Assembly: GCF_036323735.1 (NCBI RefSeq)
Contig: NC_086040.1
Span: 6,192,068-6,256,067, forward strand
Source of the DNA: Rattus norvegicus
Lineage: Eukaryota > Chordata > Mammalia > Rodentia > Muridae
DNA: 64,000 bases
Direction: 5' to 3'
Shown here: piece after piece, positions 38,586 to 50,300 of the stretch
How the letters are laid out: each line of letters begins with the position of its first letter
How positions within the stretch are numbered: position 1 is the stretch's first letter
Notes under the pieces: model-generated
The model's database searches: none
What the model was told of the DNA's origin: nothing
Seen by the model: only the letters and a program-made list of their open reading frames with translations
Program-made: the position numbers and the translations under genes

Positions 38586-39080
38586 CCAACTATTAAGCCC
38601 TGGAGGTACTGAAGGAATATCTGAGAGGCAGGTGCTGTCAAAACAACACTTGTGACCTCACAGAAGGAGCTAGGGCTCTCCAGGTTACAAGAGATATTTC
38701 AGGGAGGTCCTAATGATGATGTCTCTGAGAACTGCCATGGCCTACTTGATGAACAGCTTTTCTTACATTGACAAGTTTCAAGAGTGCCTTTTCCTGGAGA
38801 GTCTCCTGTGACACAGTGGAAACCTTTATGTACTCCATCTCTCTAAATCTAGAGACTTCTCTTTTCTTCATTAGTAGTTACATGCTCTGAATGGAGAAAT
38901 TTAGTCAGGGGCTCGGCATAGGTAGAAAAGATTTAGGAACATGGAGTATAGGAGATTCTTCTAGATAATATTTATATTCCCAAGTTCATTCCTGTGATAT
39001 ACAGCACAATTTTCTAGGTTTTCTCTGTTTTCCAAAAGGCATTTTTTCCCTATAGACCATTAATTTATGGAATATTGTAT

Positions 39081-39899
39081 TACACAAATGTGATCATGTT
39101 CTAGTTTTCTTCTCTTGCTTAGAACTGAAAAAACTGATACCCAATACTGTATTAGGAGAAATATTACATAGTACACCTAAAGCAAACAAATTACTCCCAA
39201 GGCCAGCATAACTTCATAAGTAAGTAATTTGAATTTACAGAGAAATGGTTAGATATTGTATTATTTATCTTTAAAAGTACTCTTATAAGAATCTTAAGAA
39301 AACCAGAAATATAAACATCTGTATAAAAATGTGATATCTGCTTTAAATGAACAGAATGCACATCTGTGATTGGCAATCCTTATTAAATCCTATCAGGAAG
39401 CTGAGGGTAAAACAGGGTCATAAATCAGTCATCAACAGTCCAGCTTTTGTGACAGTCACACCATTAGCCTGTGGCGCCATTGTTCTTTATCCCTGACCTT
39501 AAAAGATCCCAGCCTTTCCGAACTTCAAATTGCTCCATACATTGTTTTTTACATCAGAGTCAGTAGGGAAAGATCTTAGCCAGTTGCACGAACAATTTTA
39601 TTTTTCCAAATGCTTTTTAAGGATGGTGGTCATCGCTGACCATTCTACTTTTCCTCAGGGAATGATGGAAGCACTGATCTGCACCAGAGGCAATTGCTGA
39701 AAGACCTGGACCACTGTTATTGCAAATGCCAATGGCGTTTCTCTCTGAGTGGTGGGAAGCTGCATGAGGATTTACATGCACTTCTTAGATTAAGAGAGAC
39801 ATGAGTGCAATAAGTGAGCCACACTCTACATGAAGTCCTCGTTGGGTTCATGACTTACCACGGTACAACGAGGCTGCGCTGAAGAGTGGGCCATACCCC
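39081..39899. other. Unassigned, includes dispersed repeat shared with 7330-7470
   Basis: The part at about 39390-39560 aligns with about 7310-7470. The rest is not recognised. Confidence 0.35.
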
Positions 39900-40310
39900 A
39901 GGAGTTCTAACACTCTGTGCCATTCCTCCTTCACAGGTCTTGGCCATACTCCATGTCAGAACCAAATTTGAACCATGCTTTTACCCTGGATAGAATTTCA
40001 AATACTATACTTAATAGGGAGAGTAGGCAGCCTTACATTTTCCTTGAGATTAATGGAATGGCTTTATATTTCTTTCCATTTAGGTTGATGTTGTGTACCA
40101 ACTTGCTGTCCTTTGCTTCTATTATGTTTCTGAATAGGACTGGTATCCTTGATCGCTCTCATGCTTTTAACATGAAAGATGGTTGGAATTTGTTTACAAG
40201 CTTTTTCCGCATCTAATGAGATTATCATGTGATTTTTTTCTTTCAGTTTCATTATATAGTGGATTATATTGATGGATTTTCAGAAATAGAACCATCCCTG
40301 CCTCCCACTA
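39900..40310 (-). mobile_element. L1 ORF2 fragment, antisense
   Basis: Complement of the ORF2 reverse-transcriptase region; on - it reads KEKNHMIISLDAEKACKQ near 40250, just upstream of the palm motifs. It ends at about 40310 where L1 ORF2 in the other orientation begins. No 3'UTR or poly(A) follows on the left side. Confidence 0.8.
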
Positions 40311-42430
40311 GAAATTAATAATTACACAGCATAACCTATAGAAGGGATCTCATATTCACCTGCATACTCTAACAGCTCTCCCCAAAAAAACAAAAACAAA
40401 AATATGGAAACCAAAAAACCATGAACCCTACAGAACAGATCTAATACATACACACTCAAACATCACAATCAAAAAAACAAAAACCAGAAAACATGCAAGC
40501 AAAAAAACCCTTCTCCCGCACCATCAAAATTGCGTGAACTAAATATCATTTTTCATCAATATCTTTAAGCATTAATGGCCTCTACTCAACAGTAAAAGGA
40601 CACAGGCTAAAACAATGGATTTAAAAACAGGATCCATCCTTCTGTTGCACTCAAGAAACATAATCTAGCAACCGAGATAGACACAACATCAGACTAAGTG
40701 GTTGAAAAAGCTTTTCTGACCAAATGGACACAAGAAGCAAGATGTTGTAGCCATTCTTACATCCAGCAAATCAGACTTTCTTCCAAAATAATGTAAAGAG
40801 ATGGGGGTGTTGGGGATTTAGCTCAGCAGTAGAGCACTTGCCTAGCAAGCCAAGGCCCTAGGTTCAGTCCCCAGCTCCGAAAAAAAGAAAAAAAAAAGAG
40901 ATGGGGAAGGACACTTCATATGCATCAGAGGAAAAATCCACCAAAATGGACTCTTGTTTCCAGATGTCTATATTCCAAAGACAAAAGCAGCAACATTGGT
41001 GAGAGAAATACTGCTGAAGCTTAAATGTCACATCGAACCTCACATACTACTAGTGGAGAACATCAATCTCCCTCTCTCACAAAGGGCAGGCCATTGAGAC
41101 AGAAAATAAAAAAAAATAAATGATGTAACTAATACAGGGTTCAATTAAATTGACCTCACTGATATCTACAGAATAGGTCACCCGAACACAAAACTACACA
41201 CTCTCTTTTCAGTACCTCATGGAACCTCATACTAAACTGACCCTGTTCTCCCACTCAAAACAAGCCACAACAGATACAGAAAGACTGCGCTAACAATTGG
41301 ATCTTCTCAGATCACAATGGATTATAACTGGACTTCAAAAAAAAAAAAAGAAAAAGTGTATAAACTCATTGAAATTCAATAGCTCGCAACTGAAGAACCA
41401 CCAGTTCAGACAAGACATGAAAAAAAAAAAGCATTCCTAGAATTAAATGAAAATGAAGGCACAGCTTCTCCCAACTTAAGGGACATAAGGAAAGCAGTGC
41501 TATGAGGAACATGCATATGCAACACAGGGCACTTTCATAAAGAAACCGGAGACCCCCCCACACTAGCAACTTCCCAGCACACCCTAAATCTCTATAATAT
41601 ATAGAAGCAAATACATATTAAAGGAGTAGACAGCAAGAAATGATCAGACTCGGGGTGCAAGTGATCCATCAGAAACAAAGAGAATACAAAGATCAACAAA
41701 AAAGAAGTGCTGGTTCCTTGGGAAAATCAACCAGACAGACAAACCCTTAGACAGATAAGGTAATAGGTGGAGAGACAGCATCCAAATAACAAAATCAGAA
41801 ATGAAAGGGAACCGTAACAATGGACACTGATGAAAGTTACAGAATCGTTAGGTCTCACTTCAAAAACCTGCTGTCTCCAAAATTAGAAGCTCTGAATGAA
41901 ATGTATGATTGTGTAGACTGATTACACTGACCACAGGTAAATTCAGATTAGATAAACTATGTAAATAGATCTACAACACCTAAAGAGACACAAATATTAA
42001 TTAAGTATCCCCACTGAAAGGGCCCGAGGGCCAGATTGTTTGAGTGCGGACTCCTACCAGATTTTCAAAGAATTCTCAGGCTACTCTAAAAAACAGAAAC
42101 AGGAAGAAAATCGCAAAAACTGATTCCATGACACCATTGTCGCCCTGACACCTAAATCACAAACGACTAAAAGAAAGAATTTCAGACGAATTTCCCTTAC
42201 AAACATTGGTAGAAAAAACACTAGGCAAAATGCTCGAAAATAATATCCAAGGGCATATCAAAACAGCCATTCAGTGCCATCATGTAGACTTCCTCCTGTG
42301 GCTGCACGAGTGGATCAATCTATGAAATCCCATCAAAGTGATCCACCATATAAGCAAACTGAACAGAAAAAAAATATTCTGCCCTCAGCATTTCCCATTA
42401 AGGTGCGAGCTCCACTTGGAGTTAAGTTTG
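40311..42430 (+). mobile_element. L1 ORF2 fragment (endonuclease and early RT), sense
   Basis: From the region just before ORF2, through the endonuclease (the SINGL-like start near 40545, the counterpart of QETH near 40650) to the RT region ending in cataagcaaactgaacagaaa at about 42370. Stops in all frames. An ID element interrupts it at 40807. Its right end covers the same ORF2 position as the right end of the antisense piece. Confidence 0.8.
40807..40894 (+). mobile_element. ID SINE 3
   Basis: gttggggatttagctcagca body with A and B boxes and a short interrupted A-tail. Flanked by a 12-bp duplication aaagagatgggg at 40795-40806 and 40895-40906, which is L1 ORF2 sequence. Confidence 0.95.
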
Positions 42431-42447
42431 TGGAAGTTGCATTCCAC

Positions 42448-42450
<3 letters not shown>

Positions 42451-42523
<73 letters not shown>

Positions 42524-42620
42524 TATATATGTATATATATGTATATATATGTATATATCTATATATATATATGTATATATATGTATATATGTATATATAT
42601 ATGTATATATATGTGTGTGT
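42451..42620 (+). repeat. Long (TA)n / (TATG)n microsatellite
   Basis: About 35 TA dinucleotides to 42520, then mixed tatg/tata to 42620. Large Ile/Tyr reading frames on both strands here are repeat products. Confidence 0.95.
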
Positions 42621-42930
42621 CTGTATATACATCTATAAAATATTATTATAATAAATTAATATATTAAATTGCTATATAGACACATAATATAATTAATAAT
42701 ACAATACTATATTAACATTAAATTGTTATATATCAATATTATAATAACGTAACATGAATATCAATATACTATATTAATATATTTAATTATATTATTATAA
42801 TAAATAATAAATATAGATATATTATATTAATACATTAAATTATTTTATATTAATATCATGATAAAATATAATTTAAATTAATATATTATGTTAGTATATT
42901 AAATTATTATATAGTAATAATACTATACTT
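42621..42930. repeat. AT-only low-complexity tract
   Basis: Almost no G or C for about 300 bases, built from degenerate aatatattaa-like pieces with local self-complementarity. Confidence 0.75.
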
Positions 42931-45215
42931 CTCTTACACTCTTCTCCCTCTCTACCTAACACCACCCTCCACCCTCCAGTATCAACTTTCATCTCTGGCT
43001 CCCTGTCATAAGCTCTAGCGTTTACTGAACAGTTAAAATGGACAGAAGGTTCATATGCAATCTCTTGAATACACTACAGGAACTTAGGTTCTCTTGTGTT
43101 GAATCCAGGAAGGTTGCTATCTGTTTTCATTCTTGTCTGATGAATTTTCTCTACGTACATTTCAAGGATACATTTGTTCTTGGATTTTTTGCAGTTTTGT
43201 CAAGGTGATAGCTGATAGCTGTTAACTGGAGAATATTTAATTTTTGAAGATCATATTTGAAGCTATTTCCTGATATCTGCACTATCAATTTTGTAGATTT
43301 TCAAACGCGTGGACAAATGAACAACTATTTAGGGACTAAACATGCCTTATGACTACTGTTGTTTTGTCTTTTTGAAAGAAGAAATCGGAAAGGGATGGTG
43401 TTTGGGGTAAGGGACTCTGTGGGGGAAAACAGGAAGGAGGACAGCATTTGAGACATAAATAAATTAATAAATTAAATAAATACAAAAATAAAGCAGAATT
43501 CAAACTGTACAGGAAAATCAGACTTAATTGATAGGAAACAGTATGGTTTTATATTGTACCCTAACTACTAAATTTTGTATACTTTAATCAATCTAATGAC
43601 TAATTCTCAACAATCAGAAAATTGAAGAAAAGGTTACAAGTAACACAGTAGGTTGGCCAAATAATAACAACAATGTTTCTAGAACTGAACACTTTCTATG
43701 CCCCTATCTAATCCAGAAATCCAGTTGACATTTAGTTACTGCATATCTTACATCATTCTATTCTGTGATAATTCATAATATTTATATCTTCTGTGACCAC
43801 ACATTTGAAGATAAATAATTACTTTGCTAGAATGTCTCTGAATTTGGATTTGCCCAGTGGTTTTTCCCTTTTAGGTTGAAATTATATGTACTTGACACAG
43901 ATATCAAAATGTGTTTCTTGCTTTGCTTATCGCAGTTAAGCATTAGGAGGATGCCTGTCATCTTAACAAAACACAATTATGGAGTTATTTGTAAATTTGT
44001 AAATGTAAAATTATTTTACATTATTTCCTTTTAAAGTATTAGAAGTTATAGGAGAATTACTTAATGCCTATGGAAAGACTGTGTATCTCTTCAAAACTTT
44101 AGGCTCTGTTTCCAGCATCTCGGTCATTTTTTTTTCACCAATATTTTGGCCTGAATGGTCCTTACTGCATGTAATTAGACACACAACAATGAGTCCAAGG
44201 AGAATATAATTATTGTCTTTCTGTTTGCGTGACTCATGCCTAAAACAATACTGTAGTTTTAGTGTCACGGAAATTTTTTTATTGTCTTCCATATTTTCAG
44301 CGCACTTAAATGGAATTTTATTTTTGTTTCATAATAATCATAAAAACTAAAGATTTTAATTTTATGTTATTTTATTTTCTTGTTGAATAGCAACCTGAAT
44401 CTAATGATCTGACACTAGGTGGCTTTTATATTTGTATTCTGTCACTTGTAAACCCACTTCAATTCCTGTATAATGTGTGCATGCATGCTTGTGTGTGTGT
44501 GTGTGTGTGTGTTTGTGTGTTCTTGTATGTGTGTGTGTGCATGTGTGTGTGCATGTGTGTGTGCATGTGTGTTTTTACCTGTGTTTTTACGTGTGTATGT
44601 GTGTGTGTCTGTGTGTGTGTGTTTATCTGAAACTTAGATATTGATGTTGAGAATCACCTGCTTGAAATTCTTTTCCACCACCCTATTAGAAATCAAAAAG
44701 TGGAGGAAAGTCTACACCGGTTCCAAAATCATAGGTGCTGGGTGCCTAGAAACAAACTATGGACTGAACAAATGGTACAAAAAGCAGAGGCTAGCAATTC
44801 ACTGTCCTGAGAACTACTTAGCAGTTCCAGTCCAATGTAATGAATTTACATGTACTGAGGAATATGGAATTGTAGCATAACGAGGTGAGATCATTTAAAA
44901 AATTTTCTGGAAGATTTCCAAATAGCTAAGAATGGATACAGAGTATTTTCAAGGCCCCTGAGACATTAGCATGTGGTTTAAACTCTGCCTAGATGAAAAC
45001 TTTTAAGTACTGGACTAATCTACTAAAGTTATTTAGTGACAAGCATACTTTACAATTGTTTAAAAGTAAGCATGGTGGTGAATAAAGAGAACACTCTAAA
45101 ACAAAGTTGTGTTTCTTAAAGTTTGTTTCAAGACAGCATGAAAGAGCACAGTGGTTTTGTTTTCTTTCTTTCACAGACTTTGCACCTTTTTGAAAGAGCA
45201 CTTTGGGTTCCTTAA
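42931..45215. other. Mostly unassigned; L1 3'UTR-like end near 43480 and TG tract
   Basis: 43380-43490 (gggatggtgtttggggtaag and an A-rich aataaattaataaa end) resembles a decayed L1 3'UTR end. A (TG)n tract lies at 44485-44630. ORFs 44068-44292 (-), 44641-44880 (+) and 44989-45201 (-) show no known motif. Confidence 0.35.
44485..44630 (+). repeat. Interrupted (TG)n microsatellite
   Basis: TG runs interrupted by gcatg and ttttac pieces. Confidence 0.9.
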
Positions 45216-45854
45216 TTACCTATTTATTATCAGAACTTTCTTCAGACCCAGAGTTATTCTCAGTGCTGTCGTTACTTCTTGGTTCCTTAAGTTATAGATG
45301 GTGGGGTTCAGCATGGATGTCACTGTGGTATGGAATATGACGAAGAATTTATCAACTCCTTGTGGGTGGTTATATTTTGGTCTCAAGTAATCTGTCCCAA
45401 CTCTACAAGGCAACATATTCCCCATGAAACTATTGCCAAACGGGAACATACCTCACGACTTATTTTGGTTGCAAAGTGAAGCAGAGCCATACAGTGGCCA
45501 AAGGCAATGGTTGCCAATAGGCAGCACTCAGTTATACCAAAAAGTGTGAAGAAAATCATCTGTGTGGAACATCCCTCCTGAGAGTTTCCAGAGATCTCAC
45601 TTACAAGGCTTTCCATATCTTGGGTATGACAGAGCCAGTGTAACCAATTTCCAGGATACATAAGTTTGCCAGAAAGGAGTACATGCGGGTGTGTAGAGAT
45701 GGACTAGTGTAGATAGCAAAGAGTATGAGAGCAGAATGACGATGAACAGGAGGAAGCATTCTCCGGGGACATCAAAGTTCTTAGCAATTGCAAAGCATTT
45801 GACAGACAAGCCCTTTTCCTGCCAGAAAGAGCAATTGACACAATTGACACTCAT
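45216..45854 (-). pseudogene. Olfactory receptor pseudogene, lacks TM4 to TM6
   Basis: Odorant receptors are single-exon seven-transmembrane proteins of about 310 residues. On -, an ATG at 45854 gives an N-terminal part with NFDVPGE and a hydrophobic TM1 (near 45750), then a shifted frame with MIFFTLFGITECCLLATIAFG (TM3, near 45560), SREVCSRLAIVSWG (TM4 start, near 45460), then directly YLRPKYNHPQGVDKFF and SMLNPTIYNLRNQEV (TM7 and C-terminus, near 45310), stop at 45216. About 120 residues (rest of TM4, extracellular loop 2, TM5, TM6) are deleted. The MAYDRYVAIC motif has decayed to FGHCMALLHFA. At least two frameshifts. The TM3-TM4 and TM7 sequences look most like class II, family-10-type receptors, but subfamily is uncertain. 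Confidence 0.88.
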
Positions 45855-45980
45855 CTCCTGGAAGACAGAGCAGTAAACAATTAGAAGGATTCTTGCAGAT
45901 GAGAGATACTGATTTTTTAATACCATTAGACACTCAGTTACATCAGAGTCAAAGTCTTTCTCTGTAGTCAAAAAAATCAA

Positions 45981-46563
45981 AGCTTAGAAGTGATTTATTC
46001 TCACAGATTTTCATATCTAATACTTTCTTAACACCAGGGGATTTTCCAAAGTGTGCTAAGCATTGAGCCAAGTGTCCATATTTTAAAAAGATGGTGCAAA
46101 CTTGTAGTCGTGGCACTAATGAAGCTCATGTAGGTTTAACATGGTTCTGAGTTCAGTTTCACATGCTGTATATGAAATCATTCAAATTATGGAAAAGAAA
46201 ACCTTGACTGTAGCTCAATTTTTTACCCATTCTTATCATTAACTAGTCATCAATGTTATGCAGAAAAACAGATCAAACCACTCATTTCTATGCTTTCGTG
46301 TTGCCACAGGTATAGTCTCTCCAACCACCCTGTGTGTGTATGTTGGGCCCCGATTATTCTCTGATTGCTATTATGAATATTCAAACCCACAAAATAAAGG
46401 TATCATTTGCTTAAGACTCATTATTTTTGAAGAAAAAGTAAAATCAAATAAACATTTGATAAATAAATGACTATTGGTTTTAAAAAGTAGAATTAAGGAC
46501 AAGTCACATCTCGATGTCTGCACAGTAACGAGATCATTAGAGAAGCTTTTTAAGATCTGTAAA
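45981..46563. other. Unassigned stretch
   Basis: Short ORFs on both strands (46258-46470, 46371-46625), no known motif. Confidence 0.5.
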
Positions 46564-47390
46564 GTGAAATGGTCAGAACTGGAAAATATCATCCTGAGTG
46601 AGCTAAACCAATCACAGAAAAACACACATAGTATGCACTCATTGATAAGTGGCTATTAGCCCAAATTTTTGAATTACCCTAGATGCCTAGAACAAATGAA
46701 ACTCAACCCGGATGATCAAAATGTGAATGCTTCACTCCTTCTTTAAAAGGGAAACAAGAATACCCTTGGCAGGGAATAGAGAGGCAAAGATTAAAACAGA
46801 TACAGAAGGAACACCCATACAGAGCCTGCCCCACATGTGACCCATACATATACAGCCATCCAATTAGACAAGATGGATGAAGCAAAGAAGTGCAGACCGA
46901 CAGGAGCCGGATGTAGATCGCTCCTGAGAGACACAGCCAGAATACAGCAAACACAGAGGCATATGCCAGCAGCAAACCACTGAACTGAGAATAGGACCCC
47001 CGTTGAAGGAATCAGAGAAAAAAACTGGAAGAGCTTGAAGGGGCTCAAGACCCCATATGTACAACAATGCCAAGCAACCAGAGCTTCCAGGGACTAAGCC
47101 ACTACCTAAAGACTATAATTGGACTGACCCTGGACTCTGACCTCATAGGTAGCAATAATATCCTAGTAAGAGCACCAAGGGAAGGGGAAGCCCTGCATCC
47201 TGCTAAGACTGAACTCCCAGTTGTTGGGGTGAGGGTGGCAAGGGGGGAGGATGGGGTGGGGAACACCATAACTAGGGGAGGGGGGAGTTTGATGTTTGCC
47301 TGGAAACCGGGAAAGGGAATAACTCTCGAAATTTATATAAGAAATACTCAATTTAGTAAAAAAAAATAGAAAAAATGTGTAAAGTGAGGC
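46564..47390 (+). mobile_element. L1 3' end, young-looking
   Basis: From the end of ORF2 (tggaaaatatcatcctgagt) through a 3'UTR containing acaagatggatgaagcaaagaagtg and a G-rich tract (47220-47290) to an A-rich end at 47360-47375. It has fewer changes and no microsatellite at the site where older copies have TA repeats (about 46850), so it appears younger than the L1 in the array. Confidence 0.85.
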
Positions 47391-47617
47391 ATGAAAGTGA
47401 AGAAGGATCAACCAAACAACACCATACCCCTTCATGCCGCAACCTTCAATATGACAGCTGGTATTTGTAACTTAATACTTCCTGTCTTTATAGAATATGT
47501 TTTCTTAGCAGGAGTATCACTGTGTAGGCATTAAATTTCTGTTTTCTTAATATTGTTCATGATAGTCTATCAATCAGACTACTGATTTAAATAAAGAAAA
47601 AAAAGAATAAAAGATGT

Positions 47618-47725
47618 AGTGTCTTAATATGTAGTCCAGGCTAACATGAAATTCCTAATTTCTCTCCCTCAGTCTCATGAATGTGAGTATTCAAAGAGTA
47701 AGACATGGTGCCTGGCTTGATACAA
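47618..47725 (-). mobile_element. B1-like SINE, diverged, antisense
   Basis: tatgtagtccaggctaacat and a closing acatggtgcctggc fit the complement of a B1 or proto-B1 element (its 7SL-like order is kept), with many changes. Confidence 0.5.
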
Positions 47726-48559
47726 ATTCCTTCCTATACTTTCATCTCAACATCTTAGAATTCCACCAAACTACATGTATTTCTGTATACATAGTATCTA
47801 TGAAGTTCATTCCTCTTTGCTCATTTTTGCATATGGCACCTGCTGTGTGCTTGCTTGGTTACTTTAATGGAAAACTGTTCAGTTCCAGCACAGCTTTGTT
47901 TGTTTTCAAATATCATCCTTCTCTTTTGTCTATAGTTACACTCTGTTTTTCACAATGGAACTGATATAGTAGCTATTAGCGCTGTCGTGGTACCTACTTT
48001 TCATCTTGTTCATATTGTAGCCTTATACGGAGACTGAGTATGGACTGCAAAGTTCTTATCATTATGTTTACCATGCTTATCACTCTCTGAGATCTTGTGT
48101 AATGAGAAACTCCAGTGTTTAGCTTAGTTTGGTTCCTTGGGGATTCTGCCTGTCCCTTCCATTATATCTTCTGAAGATAATGTCCCTCTCATGTCCCTCA
48201 AATATTGGAATGTGGCAAACTCATTTATCTCCCTGTCTGATAACTTTTCCCTTCAAATGGGATGTACTATCCTGTCTTGTGTAGTGAATATGTCTTTGCT
48301 GAAGTTTGGGATTTCTTGCCAAAAGATACAACACTTTTTCCTTACAAGAGTAGAGTAGGAGACATCACCAGCGTCTTAGGCTCTCTCTCTCTATTCACTT
48401 GATATAATGAAGTGTCAAAGGTATGTAAGTAGATCAGCAAATGGATGATCCACAAATCAAATGTGGGTTTCAGTATTTTCAAATTATAAATAAATAAACA
48501 TGTTATGTATGTTCATAAATACCATATAAGACACACAACCACATGCACACATACACACA

Positions 48560-48608
<49 letters not shown>

Positions 48609-49606
48609 ACTTTTATGCCACATACACATTTGTGCCTATATATTCATGCAGAAACAGTGACACAGAAATACAATAGGGAAAGAGCACATAGAGATTGTAC
48701 ATGATTTAAAATGTTAGTATAAAAAACAATGAAGGATAACAGTATTTGTTTACATCCTGCTTCATCATTTGGTCACTTATAAACACAGCTAATAAAAAAT
48801 GTATTTCCCATGAGTTTTCTTTTGTGTAAATAAGTTAATTTCCCAAATCACATAAGTTGATCAGGTGTGGAAAGATTGTCAGCTACATGGCTCATGAGCA
48901 TTTGTGCATGTCTACACACAAACATTTTAGATTTACCATTGTGTACACTCTATTTTGGGGAATTTCTCACCATAATACATAATTTTCATTTCTATTCACA
49001 AATTGATCACTTGATTAATTTTCTATTGGGGATAATGAAAAACACAGCTCCCCAAAACAACAAGAACAATAAAAAAAGAAAAACAATACATGGTTTTCTC
49101 ATGGGGGCAGGAGACATAGTCAGGTATAATTGCTTATTAGATCTATTAGATTAGATCTGACTCATTCATGCAAAAGTTATAAAAATGTAACTGTAGAGAA
49201 CATAGGGTAGATTTAAAGCACTGACAATTATGCAGCAGGAGTGCTGTTGTACATTCTTGACCATTCAGTGGACCTTGCTCTTGTAGAAAAATGCTGGAAT
49301 GCATAGGATTCTATTGTGATGCATTTCACAATTATTCTGATGTACTGTAAATATTTCTCCATATTAAATTAAAACAAACAAACAAAAACTTATAAACAAC
49401 ATTCCCACAGCCAACACAGAAAATGACATTTTTAATTTGAAATATTTTTAAAGCAACTTCATTTTCATTAGTAGTTTCTGTATTTGTATAGGTAGCTCTC
49501 TAGTTCGAGAGTGAGCCCTTGCCTCTCCAAGTTAAATTTCCAGAATATCAACTCAAGAACCAGAATGTTATATTTACATTTGAATTTGGGCAATAAAAAT
49601 GATTCA
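47726..49606. other. Unassigned, with a CA microsatellite
   Basis: No repeat family recognised except (CA)n at 48540-48610. ORFs such as 47677-47964 and 48867-49154 carry no known motif. Confidence 0.45.
48540..48610 (+). repeat. (CA)n microsatellite
   Basis: CA dinucleotides with a few catac interruptions. Confidence 0.95.
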
Positions 49607-49720
49607 CGATGTTTGCCTGGGAAGCTATTGTCCTCCTCAGATGCGGGGTAGGTCTCTGGCTTATTGGTCATTTAAAAAAGGGAACATGCCAGACACTAAG
49701 TGTTTGTTTACCAGCCTATG
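49607..49720 (+). pseudogene. ERV env transmembrane tail, copy 2
   Basis: gtttgcctgggaagctattg and following sequence match 2434 onward in copy 1, the membrane-span end of env. Truncated at its left end where unassigned sequence begins. Confidence 0.7.
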
Positions 49721-49994
49721 ACCACCATTAAAAATGGTGCTTCTCCCAACATATGGCTGGATTCTTTAAAGATTAAAGAGTTCGCCCTAGATCATTTTGT
49801 CACTGACATTTGGAGTCAATATAACCAGAGACGGACAACTTTCCTCGAGCTTTGCACAGCCTAAGACATGTGGCCCAGTGGCAATAGGGTAACTCTATGA
49901 TTGGTAAGGCCAAGTTTGGATGAGAACGACCTAAGAAAGGAGCAATGACAAGATTGACGTGAGACCCAGATCTAGACCAGTTATTTTATTAAAC

Positions 49995-50008
49995 AAAAAA
50001 GGGGGAGA
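49995..50008 (+). other. Polypurine tract of ERV copy 2 (left arm)
   Basis: aaaaaagggggaga immediately before the LTR start at 50010, as in copy 1. Confidence 0.85.
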
Positions 50009-50009
50009 A

Positions 50010-50300
50010 TGTAGGGCACACTCCTGTGGTGAACAGCAGTACTGCGCATGTGCAGGGTTTGTACCTGGCATCAGTTGGCTGGTAATATGCAAATGAGGGA
50101 GCAGCACCATGCTAATAAGATAACTTGTGCTCCGCCAATACCTGAAGTATAATTAGCATAGCCTCAGCCTACTGTCTATATAAGGCAAGCACTTGAGGTC
50201 CCCCTGTCCTTGTTCATGAGAGCTGTACAGTAAACGCTTTGCTGCAAAAGGATCCTGGTGTTTGCATGCGTTCTTGCTGGTGAGATGATAGCGTGGGACA
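50010..50300 (+). mobile_element. LTR of ERV copy 2, left arm, short variant
   Basis: Starts TGTAGGG. Compared with the LTRs at 2824 and 54460 it lacks about 125 bases of early U3 (passes from TGTAGGG straight to cacactcctgtggtgaac). TATA box TATATAA at 50177-50183. The end is taken at ...GGGACA (50300), but the border is blurred by about 10 bases of similarity to the neighbouring pol sequence. Confidence 0.8.
50177..50183 (+). promoter_or_regulatory. TATA box of the left-arm LTR
   Basis: TATATAA, preceded by the attagcatag segment common to the three LTRs. Confidence 0.65.

Larger units (their letters stand above)
23195..39080 (+). repeat. Tandem array of about 2.2-kb units, main block
   Basis: Seven full or partial units follow one another head to tail. 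A typical unit has: (a) a TA/TG microsatellite; (b) an L1 3'UTR of about 600 bases with an A-rich end; (c) about 230 bases beginning ctgccagctaatcacacct; (d) a pyrimidine-rich tract ending in AG, then an ATG and an ORF-like block of about 370 bases; (e) about 1.1 kb of conserved sequence beginning near tctgagaggcagttg and ending just before the next microsatellite. Units differ by substitutions, small indels and later insertions. The L1 sits at the same place in each unit, so it was present before the amplification. Confidence 0.9.
37370..39080 (+). repeat. Array unit 7 (3'-truncated)
   Basis: TG microsatellite 37388-37432, L1 3'UTR to about 37920 with a TA tract at 37927-37967 at its A-rich end, AG at 38217-38218, ATG at 38243. 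The unit stops at about 39080 inside part (e), at gaatattgtattacac, and the array is interrupted there. Confidence 0.85.

Noticed and set aside
23195..39080. CRISPR-like or satellite array
   Set aside because: Units are about 2.2 kb with a shared L1 and diverged sequence. There are no short direct repeats with unique spacers.
42274..42667. Long ORFs of Ile/Tyr repeats on both strands
   Set aside because: Product of TA and TATG microsatellites. Same for 8703-8999, 24722-25123, 26929-27181, 31493-31699 and 61736-62114.
45216..45980. Functional olfactory receptor or vomeronasal receptor gene
   Set aside because: Frameshifts, lost DRY motif and deletion of TM4 to TM6. The TM7 motif is that of an odorant receptor, not a vomeronasal one.
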